From UBA6080 sp964607515 (GTDB lineage Bacteria > Fermentibacterota > Fermentibacteria > Fermentibacterales > JCC-6), in assembly GCA_964607515.1 (NCBI GenBank), contig CAZSKU010000003.1:1-64000 (forward strand): a stretch of DNA of 64,000 bases. The letters run 5' to 3'. Position 1 is the first letter of the stretch. Each line of letters begins with the position of its first letter. The notes below the pieces were generated by a model. That model was not told where the DNA came from. It saw only the letters and a list, made by a program, of their open reading frames with translations, and searched no databases. Position numbers and translations under genes: made by a program. Shown here in pieces: positions 15,298-24,261 of this stretch.

Positions 15298-17117
15298 CCG
15301 ATACCGCCCCTCTCAGGAGAAGCGAAGTACCAGGGGAGGACACCTGGGACCTGACGCCGATGTACAGCTCGGACCGACACTGGACCGCCGCCCTGGAAAA
15401 GGCGTCGCAACTCCCCGTGCAATCCTCCCGGTGGAAAGGCACCCTGGGCTCGTCTCCCGAGAACCTCGCGGCCGTCCTGGAGCAGGTCCTTCAGGCTAAC
15501 AGAACGGTTGAAAAGCTCTACGTCTACGCCCACCTCAGACAGGACCAGGACCTTTCCGACTCCGGGGCGGTGGAGATGTTCGAGAAGGCGGCCGCCCTGA
15601 ACGCCAGACTGATGGCCGAAACCAGCTACCTGGCCCCGGAGATTCTGGCCGTCCCCCCGGAGACCATGGAACGGTGGCTGCAACTGGACCTGCTGGCCCC
15701 CTACAGGACGTGGCTTGACGAGATTCTCAGGGCAAGACCCCACACCCTGGACGCCCCCCGGGAGGAGCTTCTGGCCAGGGCCTTCGAGGTTTCCCGCTGT
15801 TTCAGCGCAGCCTCGGGCAAGCTCACCAACGTGGAGATGCCCGCCAGGCTTCCGGCAGTCGCCGATGACTACGGCTCCAGGGTGAAACTCACCAACAGCA
15901 ATTTCATCAGGCTTCTCACGGAAGGCTCCCGGGAGGTGCGCAGGAACGCTTACCAGGGATTCTACAGGGAGCTCGCCGGAAACACCGCCACCCTGGCGGC
16001 CCTGCTGGAGGGCCAGGTGAAAGCCCACGTGTTCAACGCCCGGGCCAGGAACTTCCCTTCGGCCCTGGAGGCATCCCTGTTCAATGACCGTGTGGGCGGC
16101 GGGGTGTACCGGGAGCTGATCTGTTCGGTCCACAGGAACCTTCCCGCTCTCCATCGTTACTACCGGCTGAAGAAGCGGATCCTCGGGCTCGACCGACTGG
16201 CCATGTACGACCTGTACGCCCCCATCGCCGGTGAAAGCCCCAGGCGCTACACCTTCCCGGAAGCGGCGGACCTGACTCTGGAAGCTGTGAAACCTTTGGG
16301 CGGCGTCTATGAGAAAACCCTGGCTCAGGGCATAGAGAACCGGTGGATCGACCGGTACGAAAACGTAGGAAAACGCTCCGGAGCATATTCAAGCGGATGC
16401 TACGACAGCGCCCCGTACATTCTTATGAACTTCACCGGCACCCTGGACTCGGTGTTCACCCTGGCCCACGAGGCCGGACACTCCATGCACAGCAATTTCT
16501 CCCGGAAGAACCGTTCCTACCAGGAATCGGACTATCCCATCCTTCTGGCGGAGGTGGCCAGCATTACCAACGAGGTGCTGCTCTTCGAGCACCTGGTCAG
16601 GCAGGCGTCCGGACCCGAGGAGCTGGTGCCGGTTCTGGACCACCTTGTGAACGCCTTCCGGTCCACCCTGTTCCGGCAGGCCATGTTCGCCGAGTTCGAA
16701 CTGCTGATCCACGAGCACGTAGAGGCGGACGGCGTTCTCACACCGGACTTCCTCAGGGAGAGCTACTACTCCCTGGTGAAGGCATACCACGGGGACGCCT
16801 TCGCCTGGGACGACACCGACGCAATGATCGGGACCGAGTGGGCCCGGGTCCCCCATTTCTATTACAATTTCTATGTTTACAAGTACGCCACCGGCATGGC
16901 CTCCGCGGTGGCCGCGGGCGAGGCCGTCCTCCGGGGGGCCGACGGGTACGTGGACAGATACATGGATTTCCTGGGGGGAGGCCGGAGCAGACCCCCGCTG
17001 GACCAGCTCAAGGGGATCGGAATCAACCTGGAGTCCCCGGAACCGGTGGACACCGCGGTTGCCCGGTTCGCCCGGACCGTGGCGATGCTGGAGGAAACGC
17101 TTGGGCAAAAAGGATAG
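15294..17117 (+). CDS. pepF: Oligoendopeptidase F (M3B metallopeptidase)
   Basis: A 607-residue cytosolic zinc peptidase of full family length. The N-terminal half has the conserved WDLTPMY opening and a helical cap. The catalytic zinc motif HEAGHSMHS lies near residue 392, with the third-ligand segment LAEVASITNE about 25 residues later. FYYNFYVYKYATGMASA and the C-terminal FLGGGRSRPPLDQLKGIGIN are family signatures. It cleaves oligopeptides of roughly 7-17 residues. It is coupled to the FlK-like gene and overlaps the downstream signalling gene by 17 nt. Confidence 0.95.
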   Translation: MTDTAPLRRSEVPGEDTWDLTPMYSSDRHWTAALEKASQLPVQSSRWKGTLGSSPENLAAVLEQVLQANRTVEKLYVYAHLRQDQDLSDSGAVEMFEKAAALNARLMAETSYLAPEILAVPPETMERWLQLDLLAPYRTWLDEILRARPHTLDAPREELLARAFEVSRCFSAASGKLTNVEMPARLPAVADDYGSRVKLTNSNFIRLLTEGSREVRRNAYQGFYRELAGNTATLAALLEGQVKAHVFNARARNFPSALEASLFNDRVGGGVYRELICSVHRNLPALHRYYRLKKRILGLDRLAMYDLYAPIAGESPRRYTFPEAADLTLEAVKPLGGVYEKTLAQGIENRWIDRYENVGKRSGAYSSGCYDSAPYILMNFTGTLDSVFTLAHEAGHSMHSNFSRKNRSYQESDYPILLAEVASITNEVLLFEHLVRQASGPEELVPVLDHLVNAFRSTLFRQAMFAEFELLIHEHVEADGVLTPDFLRESYYSLVKAYHGDAFAWDDTDAMIGTEWARVPHFYYNFYVYKYATGMASAVAAGEAVLRGADGYVDRYMDFLGGGRSRPPLDQLKGIGINLESPEPVDTAVARFARTVAMLEETLGQKG

Positions 17118-18852
17118 TCCCGACCATCTCCTGAACCTGCTTCTCGGCAGCGGCCAGGACCTGATCACCGTGAAGGACTGCGCCCTCCGCTGCACCACCG
17201 TGAGTTCATCCCTGGCGGAGTTCTTCGGCTTCGACGACACCTTCGCCTTCCGGGGGAAAACCCTGGGCGAGGTTCTCGGGGAGGACACGGCCAGGGAGGA
17301 GGAGATCGCGGACCGGCAGGTTCTGGACAGCATGGAGACCAGGACGGTTCTGTTGAACTACCGGTCTTCCGACGGAAGCGTGCACGATTTCCAGTGCCTC
17401 AAGAGCCCCCTGTTCCAGACCGACGGAAGCCTGTGGGGAATTCTCAGCGTCAGTCGCGACACAACCGAGAGGGAGTCCCGCCTTAAGAAACTTCAGGCAG
17501 ACGCCGCGGTAAACGAGGCGGTTATCATGAACGCCCCCCTGGGAGTCTCCGTGAGGGATTCCGCAGGCAATCTCGTGATGGTGAACGACGCCTGGAAGAA
17601 GATCTGGGCCCTGCAGGACCAGGAGGTCAGACAGGACATGGACAAACGCCGCCCCGGCGTCCAGTTCGATGAAACCGACAGCTACCTGGGCGGTTACACC
17701 CAGGAGGTCAGCAAGATATACAACGAGGGTGGTCAGCTCTACATTCCCCAGCTCCGGGTGAAGGAACCCAGGCCAGGAGGTGCATCCTGGGTCAGCCACC
17801 ACTACTACGCCCTGCACGACGGACAGGGCGATGTGGACAAGGTGGTGGTTCTTACGGAAGACCTGACCGAGCAGGTCAGGAGCAGAAGGGCCCTGGAGCA
17901 GAGCCAGATCAACTACAGAAACCTTTCGGAAAACGTTCCCGCGGGAATCTTCTCGGCGGAACTCAGGGTCGGGGGCCCCATCCTCTTCTGCAACCCCGCC
18001 TTCAAGCGAATGTTCGGTTTCCAGGAACACGAGACTCCCGTAGGGATGCCCCTGGAAGCCTTCGTAAGCGACCCGGACTTCTCCGCAGAGGCCATCCCGG
18101 GGCTTCTGGACACCGGCAGGGCCGACGACGTGGAACTTCTGATGCACCGGGCTGACGGCGGCGACTTCTGGGGTTCCATGACCATAAGGCTCCACAGCAC
18201 CGACGACACCCTGATAATGCAGGGCGTCATAACCGACATCAGCCACCGGCGGGAGTCCCTGGAGAAGCTTCACAAGACGGTTATGGGAACGGTCTCCGCC
18301 ATGGGCCGGCTGGTGGACATGAAAGACCCCTACACCGCCGGTCATCAGGAGCGGGTTGCCCATCTTGCAACGGCGATAGCCACCGAGGCCGGACTGAGCC
18401 CCGAAAGGATCGAAGGGGTTAACATCGCGGGAAAACTCCATGACATAGGCAAGATGTGCGTTCCCGCGGAAATCCTCACCAAACCCGGAGCCGTCTCGTC
18501 GGAGGAGATGCGCCTTCTGAAAACCCACCCGGCAAGCGGCTACAATATCCTGCGGAACATCGAGTTTCCGTGGCCGGTTGCGGACTACGTGCTCCAGCAC
18601 CATGAGAGGCTGGACGGGAGCGGATACCCCTCGGGGCTCACGGACAGGGACATCTGCATCGAGGCCAAGATTCTGGCTGTGGCCGACGTGGTCGAGGCCA
18701 TGGCCACCCGAAGGCCGTACCGGGCCGGCAAGGGCATCCACGAGGCGTTGCAGACGGTGACCATGGGGTCCGGAATCCTCTATGACAGGAAGATGACCGA
18801 GATCTGCGTGCACCTGTTCATGCAGAGGGGCTACGCCCTCCCACCCTACTGA
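17101..18852 (+). CDS. Multi-PAS HD-GYP cyclic-di-GMP phosphodiesterase
   Basis: A 583-residue soluble signalling protein: three PAS-like domains (about 10-115, 140-260 and 275-385) and a C-terminal HD-GYP domain. The metal site KLHDIGK is near residue 445, and QHHERLDGSGYPSGL near 500 carries the diagnostic GYP. HD-GYP proteins hydrolyse c-di-GMP, sometimes cGAMP. All catalytic residues visible to me are kept. The start is a TTG with GGAGG 6 nt upstream, lying inside the pepF gene. It meets the DUF116 gene tail to tail with a 7-nt overlap. Confidence 0.9.
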   Translation: MGKKDSPDHLLNLLLGSGQDLITVKDCALRCTTVSSSLAEFFGFDDTFAFRGKTLGEVLGEDTAREEEIADRQVLDSMETRTVLLNYRSSDGSVHDFQCLKSPLFQTDGSLWGILSVSRDTTERESRLKKLQADAAVNEAVIMNAPLGVSVRDSAGNLVMVNDAWKKIWALQDQEVRQDMDKRRPGVQFDETDSYLGGYTQEVSKIYNEGGQLYIPQLRVKEPRPGGASWVSHHYYALHDGQGDVDKVVVLTEDLTEQVRSRRALEQSQINYRNLSENVPAGIFSAELRVGGPILFCNPAFKRMFGFQEHETPVGMPLEAFVSDPDFSAEAIPGLLDTGRADDVELLMHRADGGDFWGSMTIRLHSTDDTLIMQGVITDISHRRESLEKLHKTVMGTVSAMGRLVDMKDPYTAGHQERVAHLATAIATEAGLSPERIEGVNIAGKLHDIGKMCVPAEILTKPGAVSSEEMRLLKTHPASGYNILRNIEFPWPVADYVLQHHERLDGSGYPSGLTDRDICIEAKILAVADVVEAMATRRPYRAGKGIHEALQTVTMGSGILYDRKMTEICVHLFMQRGYALPPY

Positions 18853-19388
18853 TCCGAAATCACCCGGGATATCATTCCCCGGACCTCCTCCAGGGAGACT
18901 CCGGTGTCGAAGCAGTCACCGTGGGGGCGCAGGTTGGCCACGCCCAGAACCGGAATGGGAAGAGCGTCGAGAATGCCCTGGCCCAGATCCCTCGGACAGG
19001 CCACCGCCACCACGATCCCCGGCTTCCTCTCCCGCAGCAGCCTTCGGGCGAGGGTTCCGCCGGTGGCAATCCCCGCCGTTACGCCGAGTTCCCTGGAAAG
19101 AGCCGAGAGATCGCCGATGGGGCATTTCCCGCACTCCCTGCAGTTGTCCATGGCGAAAGTGATCCTGTGAGGGCAGCCGTGGAACTGCAGACAGTGGGGA
19201 AGCAGCAGGAGTATGCCCCCGGGAGGGGATTTGAAACCTGATTTCAGGGTCCTCCGGTTCACCATGGTTACCACCCTCTTCTCCGGCTCCTCCCTTCCCA
19301 TGAGGTTCAGAGTCTCCAGGAGCTTCAGGAGAAGGTAGAACACCTTCACCCGAAGGCAGAAGAGACCGGGAAGCCTGTTCCTCCTCAC
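18846..19388 (-). CDS. DUF116 family protein
   Basis: A 180-residue protein of the DUF116 family. Visible are LLLLPHCLQFHGCPHRITF, the Cys motif NCRECGKCPIGDLSAL, and a Rossmann-like second half (GIATGGTLARRLL, GIVVAVACPRDLGQGI). The Cys arrangement suggests a metal or Fe-S site, but no activity is established. An N-terminal hydrophobic stretch (VFYLLLKLLETLNLMG) may touch the membrane. It begins with GTG overlapping the fmt stop (GTGA) and is the last gene of the long minus-strand run. Confidence 0.82.
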   Translation of the reverse strand: MRRNRLPGLFCLRVKVFYLLLKLLETLNLMGREEPEKRVVTMVNRRTLKSGFKSPPGGILLLLPHCLQFHGCPHRITFAMDNCRECGKCPIGDLSALSRELGVTAGIATGGTLARRLLRERKPGIVVAVACPRDLGQGILDALPIPVLGVANLRPHGDCFDTGVSLEEVRGMISRVISDQ

Positions 19389-20287
19389 GACCCCGGGGTC
19401 CCCCTGACCCCCCGCAGGAACGAACCGGCGTCCATTGGACGGCCCGACTCGGGCTGCACCTCCAGGAGTTCCAGCATGCCCTCCGCCGCCGCCGCCAGAA
19501 GCCTGCCTCCGGTATCGGTGAAGGTCCCGGCTTCCCCGGATCCGTCAATCCTCCGGGCGCGATGAACCTTCAGCACCTTTCCGCGGAAGATGGTCCATGC
19601 CCCGGGACAGGGATTGAAGGCCCTGACGGCTCTTTCCAGCTCTTCGGCGGAGCGGTTCCAGTCCAGCCGGGCGTCTTCCCTGGAAATCTTCTCGGCATAG
19701 GTGCCCTCCCCTGCCTGGGGCACCGGCCTGAGCCTGCCCGAGGCGTAGTCCATGAGAACCGGGAGGATCCGGTCAGCAGCGATGAGCGCGAGCCTGGCGG
19801 AGAGTTCTCCCGCGGTCTCGCCGGGCAGCACTCCGGTTTCGACCGTGCTCAGCAGGGGTCCGGTGTCCCATCCCGAGTCGGTGATCATGAAGGATACCCC
19901 GGTTGCTTTTCTTCCCGCGAGAATGGTCCTGGCCACCGGCGCCGCCCCCCGGAAGTCCGGGAGGAGGGAGGGATGAACGTTGACAACCCCGAGGGAGGAG
20001 GATCTCAGAAGGCTTCCGGGAAGCCAGCATCCGTATGCGGCGCTCACCATGCCGTCCACGGAGGGATTGTCCAGGGCTTCCGGGTCGGGTTTCTCCGGTT
20101 TTGCCACCCGGAGACCGAGCCTCGCCGCGGCCAGGGCCACGGGGGTGCAGGAAGCCTTGCGTCCCCTGCCGGCACGGCTGTCCGGCCTGGTGACCACCGC
20201 CTTGATGTTGATTTCAGGGGAGCCTGCCAGCACTTCCAGGATGGGTACGGCGAAATCGGAGGAACCCAGAAAGAGCAGCCTCAGCAA
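19385..20287 (-). CDS. fmt: Methionyl-tRNA formyltransferase
   Basis: A 300-residue enzyme that formylates initiator Met-tRNA with 10-formyl-tetrahydrofolate. The N-terminal hydrolase fold shows MLRLLFLGSSDFAVP and the catalytic region NVHPSLLPDFRGAAPVA with the conserved His, followed by SFMITDSGWDTGPLL containing the essential Asp. The C-terminal OB-like tRNA-binding domain ends near VQPESGRPMDAGSFLRG. The start is a TTG inside the def stop region, in frame and close after GGGAGGAG. def and fmt adjacent is the usual arrangement. Confidence 0.95.
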   Translation of the reverse strand: MLRLLFLGSSDFAVPILEVLAGSPEINIKAVVTRPDSRAGRGRKASCTPVALAAARLGLRVAKPEKPDPEALDNPSVDGMVSAAYGCWLPGSLLRSSSLGVVNVHPSLLPDFRGAAPVARTILAGRKATGVSFMITDSGWDTGPLLSTVETGVLPGETAGELSARLALIAADRILPVLMDYASGRLRPVPQAGEGTYAEKISREDARLDWNRSAEELERAVRAFNPCPGAWTIFRGKVLKVHRARRIDGSGEAGTFTDTGGRLLAAAAEGMLELLEVQPESGRPMDAGSFLRGVRGTPGS

Positions 20288-20790
20288 CTCTCCTCCCGGA
20301 TCCTCCTCAGCCTGTTCCGAAGGAACTTCCTCTTGAGAGCCCCCATCCTGTCCACCAGGAGAACTCCCTCCAGGTGGTCGAATTCGTGCTGGGCCAGTCT
20401 GGCGGCCAGGCCGGTGAGTTCGAGGACGATGGGTTCCCAGTTCCTGTCCAGGGCCCGGATCAGCACCCCGTGGCTTCTGTCCACGTCCGCCCATATGCCG
20501 GGAAAACTCAGACACCCCTCCTCCCCCCGGACCTGGGGGCCGAAGGGTTCCAGTTCAGGGTTTACGAACACGGTGTGTCCCGCCAGGGGAAGCCCCGTGT
20601 CCTCGCCGGCGATGAACACCCGCACCGGTTCCCCCGCCTGGGGACCCGCCAGCCCCAGGCCGTCGTGTTCCCGGAGAATGGTCTTCATGTCGAGCAGCAG
20701 GGTCTTCAGGAAATCGTCATCTTTTCCGGGCTCCAGAGGTCGGCAGCGCTCCCTCAGCACATCACGGCCGTAAAGAACGATTTCTCTCAT
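20281..20790 (-). CDS. def: Peptide deformylase
   Basis: A 169-residue metalloenzyme that removes the N-formyl group from nascent proteins. The three signature motifs are present: GLGLAGPQ (motif 1), EGCLSFPG (motif 2, Cys ligand) and QHEFDHLEG (motif 3, the HExxH). Ala-Gly-Pro replaces the more common Ala-Ala-x in motif 1. It overlaps yajC by ATGA and fmt by 7 nt. Confidence 0.95.
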   Translation of the reverse strand: MREIVLYGRDVLRERCRPLEPGKDDDFLKTLLLDMKTILREHDGLGLAGPQAGEPVRVFIAGEDTGLPLAGHTVFVNPELEPFGPQVRGEEGCLSFPGIWADVDRSHGVLIRALDRNWEPIVLELTGLAARLAQHEFDHLEGVLLVDRMGALKRKFLRNRLRRIREESC

Positions 20791-21170
20791 TTCGTGTCCG
20801 GCTCGCCCGCTTCCTGGGAGGATTCCACCACCGTCAGGGATGTCTTGTCCACGTCCACCTTCACGCTCTCGGCGATCCGGACCGTGGCAACCGATCCCTT
20901 GATGTTGGTCACCACTCCGTGGATACCCCCAGCGGTCACCACGCTGTCCCCCCGCTTCATGGCCTCCCTCATCTGGGTGAGCTTCTTCTGCTGCTTCTGC
21001 TGGGGCCTGATGATCAGGAAATAGAAGATGGCCACCATGGCTATGATCGGCAGGAATCCGGTTATTCCGCCGGACCCCAGGCAGCCGGCCTGGGCCGGAT
21101 CCTGGGCGGACTGTTCCTGGGCCATGAGGCCCGCTGCGGCCGCCAGAGGCAGGGTCGTGAAAATCCTCAT
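20787..21170 (-). CDS. yajC: YajC, Sec translocon accessory subunit
   Basis: A 127-residue single-pass membrane protein: a possible N-terminal leader, then FLPIIAMVAIFYFLIIRPQQKQQKK, the hallmark helix followed by RPQQK. The cytosolic domain has the conserved GDSVVTAGGIHGVVTNI motif. YajC associates with SecDF and SecYEG. secD/secF are not in the window; it sits between ftsX and def, which is less usual. Translation is coupled to def. Confidence 0.94.
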   Translation of the reverse strand: MRIFTTLPLAAAAGLMAQEQSAQDPAQAGCLGSGGITGFLPIIAMVAIFYFLIIRPQQKQQKKLTQMREAMKRGDSVVTAGGIHGVVTNIKGSVATVRIAESVKVDVDKTSLTVVESSQEAGEPDTK

Positions 21171-21181
21171 TCCGTTTCTCC

Positions 21182-22060
21182 CTATTTGTTTCCGCCGAAG
21201 GCGGCCTTTCCGGGCCTGATGCCCAGAGCTGCCCCCACGGCGCCGGTGGCGCCCCCCAGGAGTACCACCGCCCAGAACAGCTCCGGGGGCAGGAACGAAT
21301 GGCCCACCGCCCCCTGGAGCATCATACTCAGTATCGCTGATATCAGCAGGCCCCCAAGGGCTCCGGCCAAGCCGGTGACGGTACCCTCGATCAGGAAGGG
21401 GGCGGTGATGAACCAGCCTGGTGCCCCGACTATGCTCATTATCTCCACGGTAAGGGACCTCTGCACCGCTGAAAGCCGCACGGTGTAAGCCACCACCATG
21501 GCTATGCTCACCGCAAGCACCGCTCCCAGGAAGACCAGGAGCTTCCGGAAGGCTGACACGGTACTCGTCAGGCCGGGAAGGTACTCCTCCCCGTACACCG
21601 CCTCGGAAACCCCTGCCATGGCGGAGATGGCCGCCGCCATGGATCTGACGCCGTCCTCGTTGTCCCAGCCGGGATCCAGGGACACCTGTATCGAGGCGGG
21701 AAGGCTGAACCTGCCGGAAAGAAGGTCCAGGAGCCTCTCCTGTTCCGGCATTTCCGCCCGGAACAGCGCCTCGGCCTCCTGCACGGACACGTAGTACACC
21801 GACCTGACTCCCCGCATGCCGCTGATCAGGTCGGCCAGCGCCCTGCCTCCTGCAGGGGTGACTTCCGGGTCGAGAAACGCCTCGATCCTCACCGCCTGGA
21901 GTTCCCTGCGGAGCATCTCCTCAAGGTTCCAGCTCACCAAAAGGAAGGAGTTGAATACCACGAACGCAAGACTGACCATCACCAGGGTGACCGCCCGGGC
22001 CCCCGGTCTGCTGCCCAGGTGTCCCAGGGTTTCCCTCGCCAGGGCGTTCCAGAGACTCAC
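21182..22060 (-). CDS. ftsX: Cell-division permease FtsX
   Basis: About 292 residues. One N-terminal membrane helix, a periplasmic domain (LQAVRIEAFLDPEVTPAGG to SVQEAEALF), and three C-terminal helices. Together with FtsE it activates septal peptidoglycan hydrolases through the periplasmic domain. I chose the GTG at 22060 because it overlaps the ftsE stop (GTGA) and follows GGAGGAG; an in-frame ATG eight codons upstream is also possible. A secreted M23 protein encoded in the same run could be the hydrolase or adaptor partner. Confidence 0.93.
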   Translation of the reverse strand: MSLWNALARETLGHLGSRPGARAVTLVMVSLAFVVFNSFLLVSWNLEEMLRRELQAVRIEAFLDPEVTPAGGRALADLISGMRGVRSVYYVSVQEAEALFRAEMPEQERLLDLLSGRFSLPASIQVSLDPGWDNEDGVRSMAAAISAMAGVSEAVYGEEYLPGLTSTVSAFRKLLVFLGAVLAVSIAMVVAYTVRLSAVQRSLTVEIMSIVGAPGWFITAPFLIEGTVTGLAGALGGLLISAILSMMLQGAVGHSFLPPELFWAVVLLGGATGAVGAALGIRPGKAAFGGNK

Positions 22061-22743
22061 CTCTCCTCCTCCAGATCGCTCCATCTGCCCGAGTCGGCGA
22101 GTCTTCCGCCGTCGAGGAAGAGAAACCTGGCGCTTCCCGGGGGAATTCTTCGGGGATCGTGGGTTGCCATCACCACCGCCGTTCCTCCCCGGTTGATGTC
22201 CATAAGCTGCGAGATGACCCTGGCGGAGGCGTCAGGATCCAGGTTCCCCGTGGGTTCGTCCGCCAGTAGAATCTCCGGGTGAGCCACCATGGCTCTGGCG
22301 ATGGCCACCCTCTGCTGCTCGCCTCCGGCGAGCTGGTGGGGAAGGGAGTTCCTGCGATGGCTGAGACCCATCATGGCCAGAAGGCTGAACACCCGCTTCC
22401 TCACAGCCCGGCTGGAAGAGCCCGACACAGCCAGGGGAAGCGCCACGTTGTCGAAAACCGTCCTGTCCGGCAGGAGCCTGAAATCCTGAAAAACTATCCC
22501 TATCCTGCGCCGGAGCCTGGGAAAGTGCCCGGGTTTCATCATATCGCTTCTGTAACCGGCCACCTGGACCACTCCGCGGTCCGGCAGGTCGCCCATCCAT
22601 ATCAGCCTGAGAAGGGTGGTTTTCCCGGCTCCGCTGGGCCCGGAAACCACGACGAACTCCCCCGCCGCGACCTGCAGACTGACCTGATCCAGCGCCGGCC
22701 AGCGGCCGTAGCTCCTGGAGACGTTCTGGATATCAATCAGCAT
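22057..22743 (-). CDS. ftsE: Cell-division ATP-binding protein FtsE
   Basis: A 228-residue ABC ATPase. Walker A is GPSGAGKTT, the Q-loop lies in IGIVFQDFRLL, the signature reads LAGGEQQRVAIARA, and Walker B is ILLADEPTGNLD. The FtsE-specific FQDFRLLPDRTVFDNVA segment is clear. It powers FtsX. It overlaps the S4-domain gene by 11 nt. Confidence 0.95.
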   Translation of the reverse strand: MLIDIQNVSRSYGRWPALDQVSLQVAAGEFVVVSGPSGAGKTTLLRLIWMGDLPDRGVVQVAGYRSDMMKPGHFPRLRRRIGIVFQDFRLLPDRTVFDNVALPLAVSGSSSRAVRKRVFSLLAMMGLSHRRNSLPHQLAGGEQQRVAIARAMVAHPEILLADEPTGNLDPDASARVISQLMDINRGGTAVVMATHDPRRIPPGSARFLFLDGGRLADSGRWSDLEEER

Positions 22744-23002
22744 CCGGGTTTTCTCCCACCACCGTGAAAAGAGACGACCTTCCGGCCCTGGAGACGCTCC
22801 TGGATTCGGGAACCGATTCCACCCGGAATGTGAGGGTGTCTCCCTGGGGTCGAACCACCGTCACCACGGAACCGGGAAAAACCCTTGAGGCGCTCTTGGC
22901 CGTTTTCCCGTCTATCGTTACGGCGCCCGATCCGCAGGCCCTGTCGGCCAGGGACCTGGTCTTCAGGATACCGGAAAGCTTCAGGAAAAGGTCTATTCTC
23001 AT
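22733..23002 (-). CDS. S4-domain RNA-binding protein (Hsp15-like)
   Basis: An 89-residue protein with one S4 fold: MRIDLFLKLSGILKTRSLADRACGSGAVTIDGK, then a beta-rich end with PGSVVTVV. It resembles small ribosome-associated S4 proteins such as Hsp15 (RNA rescue of free 50S subunits). It overlaps surA (ATGA) and ftsE. RNA binding is likely; the target is not readable. Confidence 0.85.
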   Translation of the reverse strand: MRIDLFLKLSGILKTRSLADRACGSGAVTIDGKTAKSASRVFPGSVVTVVRPQGDTLTFRVESVPESRSVSRAGRSSLFTVVGENPDAD

Positions 23003-24261
23003 TCGACTCCCGGGTAGAAGACCGGAATCTCAGCCCGAAGCGAATCCAGGGTCTGCCGAAAGGAACTCTGCCAGATGTACGACGACACCGCCGATTCCAG
23101 GTCCTCCCTGGAATAACCGGAAAAATCGGGCGTCTGGTCCTCGGACAGCCTGAAAATGGCCAGGGCTGAACCCCCTTCCATGGGCAGGGGCTCGGTTATC
23201 TCCCCGGGTGACAGCCTTTCCACGGGCCCCGAAAGACTCTCATCCCATGCGCTCAGGAATACCGTGCCCAGTTCGCCGCCCCGGTACCTGGTCTCCGGAT
23301 CGAGGCTGTACCGGGCCGCAGCCTGGACGAAGGATATCCCGCCCGTCGTCAGAGAGTCGCGAAGGGCTCCGGCCAGGGTTTTGACCCGTTCCCTGTCCAG
23401 GTCCTCCAGGGGCACCAGCCTGAGGATGTGGCTTGCCCTAAGGCTGTCGCCGCTCCGGTCTGTCATCATCACCAGATGCACACCGAAGGGTGTGACGAAG
23501 GGGCCCGCCATCTCCCCGGGGGACAGATCGGCGATCCTGGCCTCGAAGGCCGGAGTCATGTCGCCGGGGCTGAACCAGTTCAGATCTCCGCCGGTCCGGG
23601 CGGTGGCGTCTTGGGAGTACTCCATTGCCATGGATTCGAAGTCGGCCTGTCCCGATTCAACCCTGCCTCGAACCCCGGCCAGCAGGCTTTCCGCCTCCGC
23701 GGTGGCTCCGGGAAGGACGGGAAGGTAGATCCATTCCAGGTTCACGACCCCCATCTCCTCCCGGAAGGCCTCCATGTTTTCCATCAGGTATCCGGCCGGG
23801 TCCGAGGGCATGGATGCGCCGGCGGAGCCGCCGACGGTTCTTGCGAAGTTCTCCGCGGCGATTCTGTGGGCAATGGTGGTCTGCAGGAGTTCCCGGTAGG
23901 TGGCGACGGAGAGTCCAGTGCCCGCCAGGGCCTGTTGAAAGGCAGCTTCACTGGCGTACTCCTCCCGACGCTGGGCAAGGAACCGCTCCACACTCTGGCT
24001 GATCTCCGCGGCGGTGGGGTACAGCCCGTTCCGCCGGGCGGCCTCCACGAGAAGCTTCTCGTCCACCAGCTCCGCCAGGGCCGCGTCGTACAGCACCTCC
24101 CCGGGACCCATCCCCCGGGCGGCGGCGGGTTCCACTCCGGACTCCGAAAGGAGGGCCACCACATCGGAATGGAGGATGGGCACCGTACCAACCACCGCGG
24201 ATACTCCGTCAAGGAGGGCCGGTTCCCCGGCCAGCGTCAGAAGGATAAGGGATAGCATCAC
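22999..24261 (-). CDS. surA: SurA-like periplasmic peptidyl-prolyl isomerase
   Basis: A 420-residue exported chaperone. After a signal peptide (MMLSLILLTLAGEPALL) comes the SurA N-terminal domain (DGVSAVVGTVPILHSDVVALL), then two parvulin-like regions. The first is centred on TARTGGDLNWFSPGDMTPAFE, the second on YRGGELGTVFLSAWDE. SurA escorts unfolded outer-membrane proteins to the BAM complex; bamD is elsewhere in this window. It is the last of four consecutive parvulin-type genes. Confidence 0.88.
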   Translation of the reverse strand: MMLSLILLTLAGEPALLDGVSAVVGTVPILHSDVVALLSESGVEPAAARGMGPGEVLYDAALAELVDEKLLVEAARRNGLYPTAAEISQSVERFLAQRREEYASEAAFQQALAGTGLSVATYRELLQTTIAHRIAAENFARTVGGSAGASMPSDPAGYLMENMEAFREEMGVVNLEWIYLPVLPGATAEAESLLAGVRGRVESGQADFESMAMEYSQDATARTGGDLNWFSPGDMTPAFEARIADLSPGEMAGPFVTPFGVHLVMMTDRSGDSLRASHILRLVPLEDLDRERVKTLAGALRDSLTTGGISFVQAAARYSLDPETRYRGGELGTVFLSAWDESLSGPVERLSPGEITEPLPMEGGSALAIFRLSEDQTPDFSGYSREDLESAVSSYIWQSSFRQTLDSLRAEIPVFYPGVE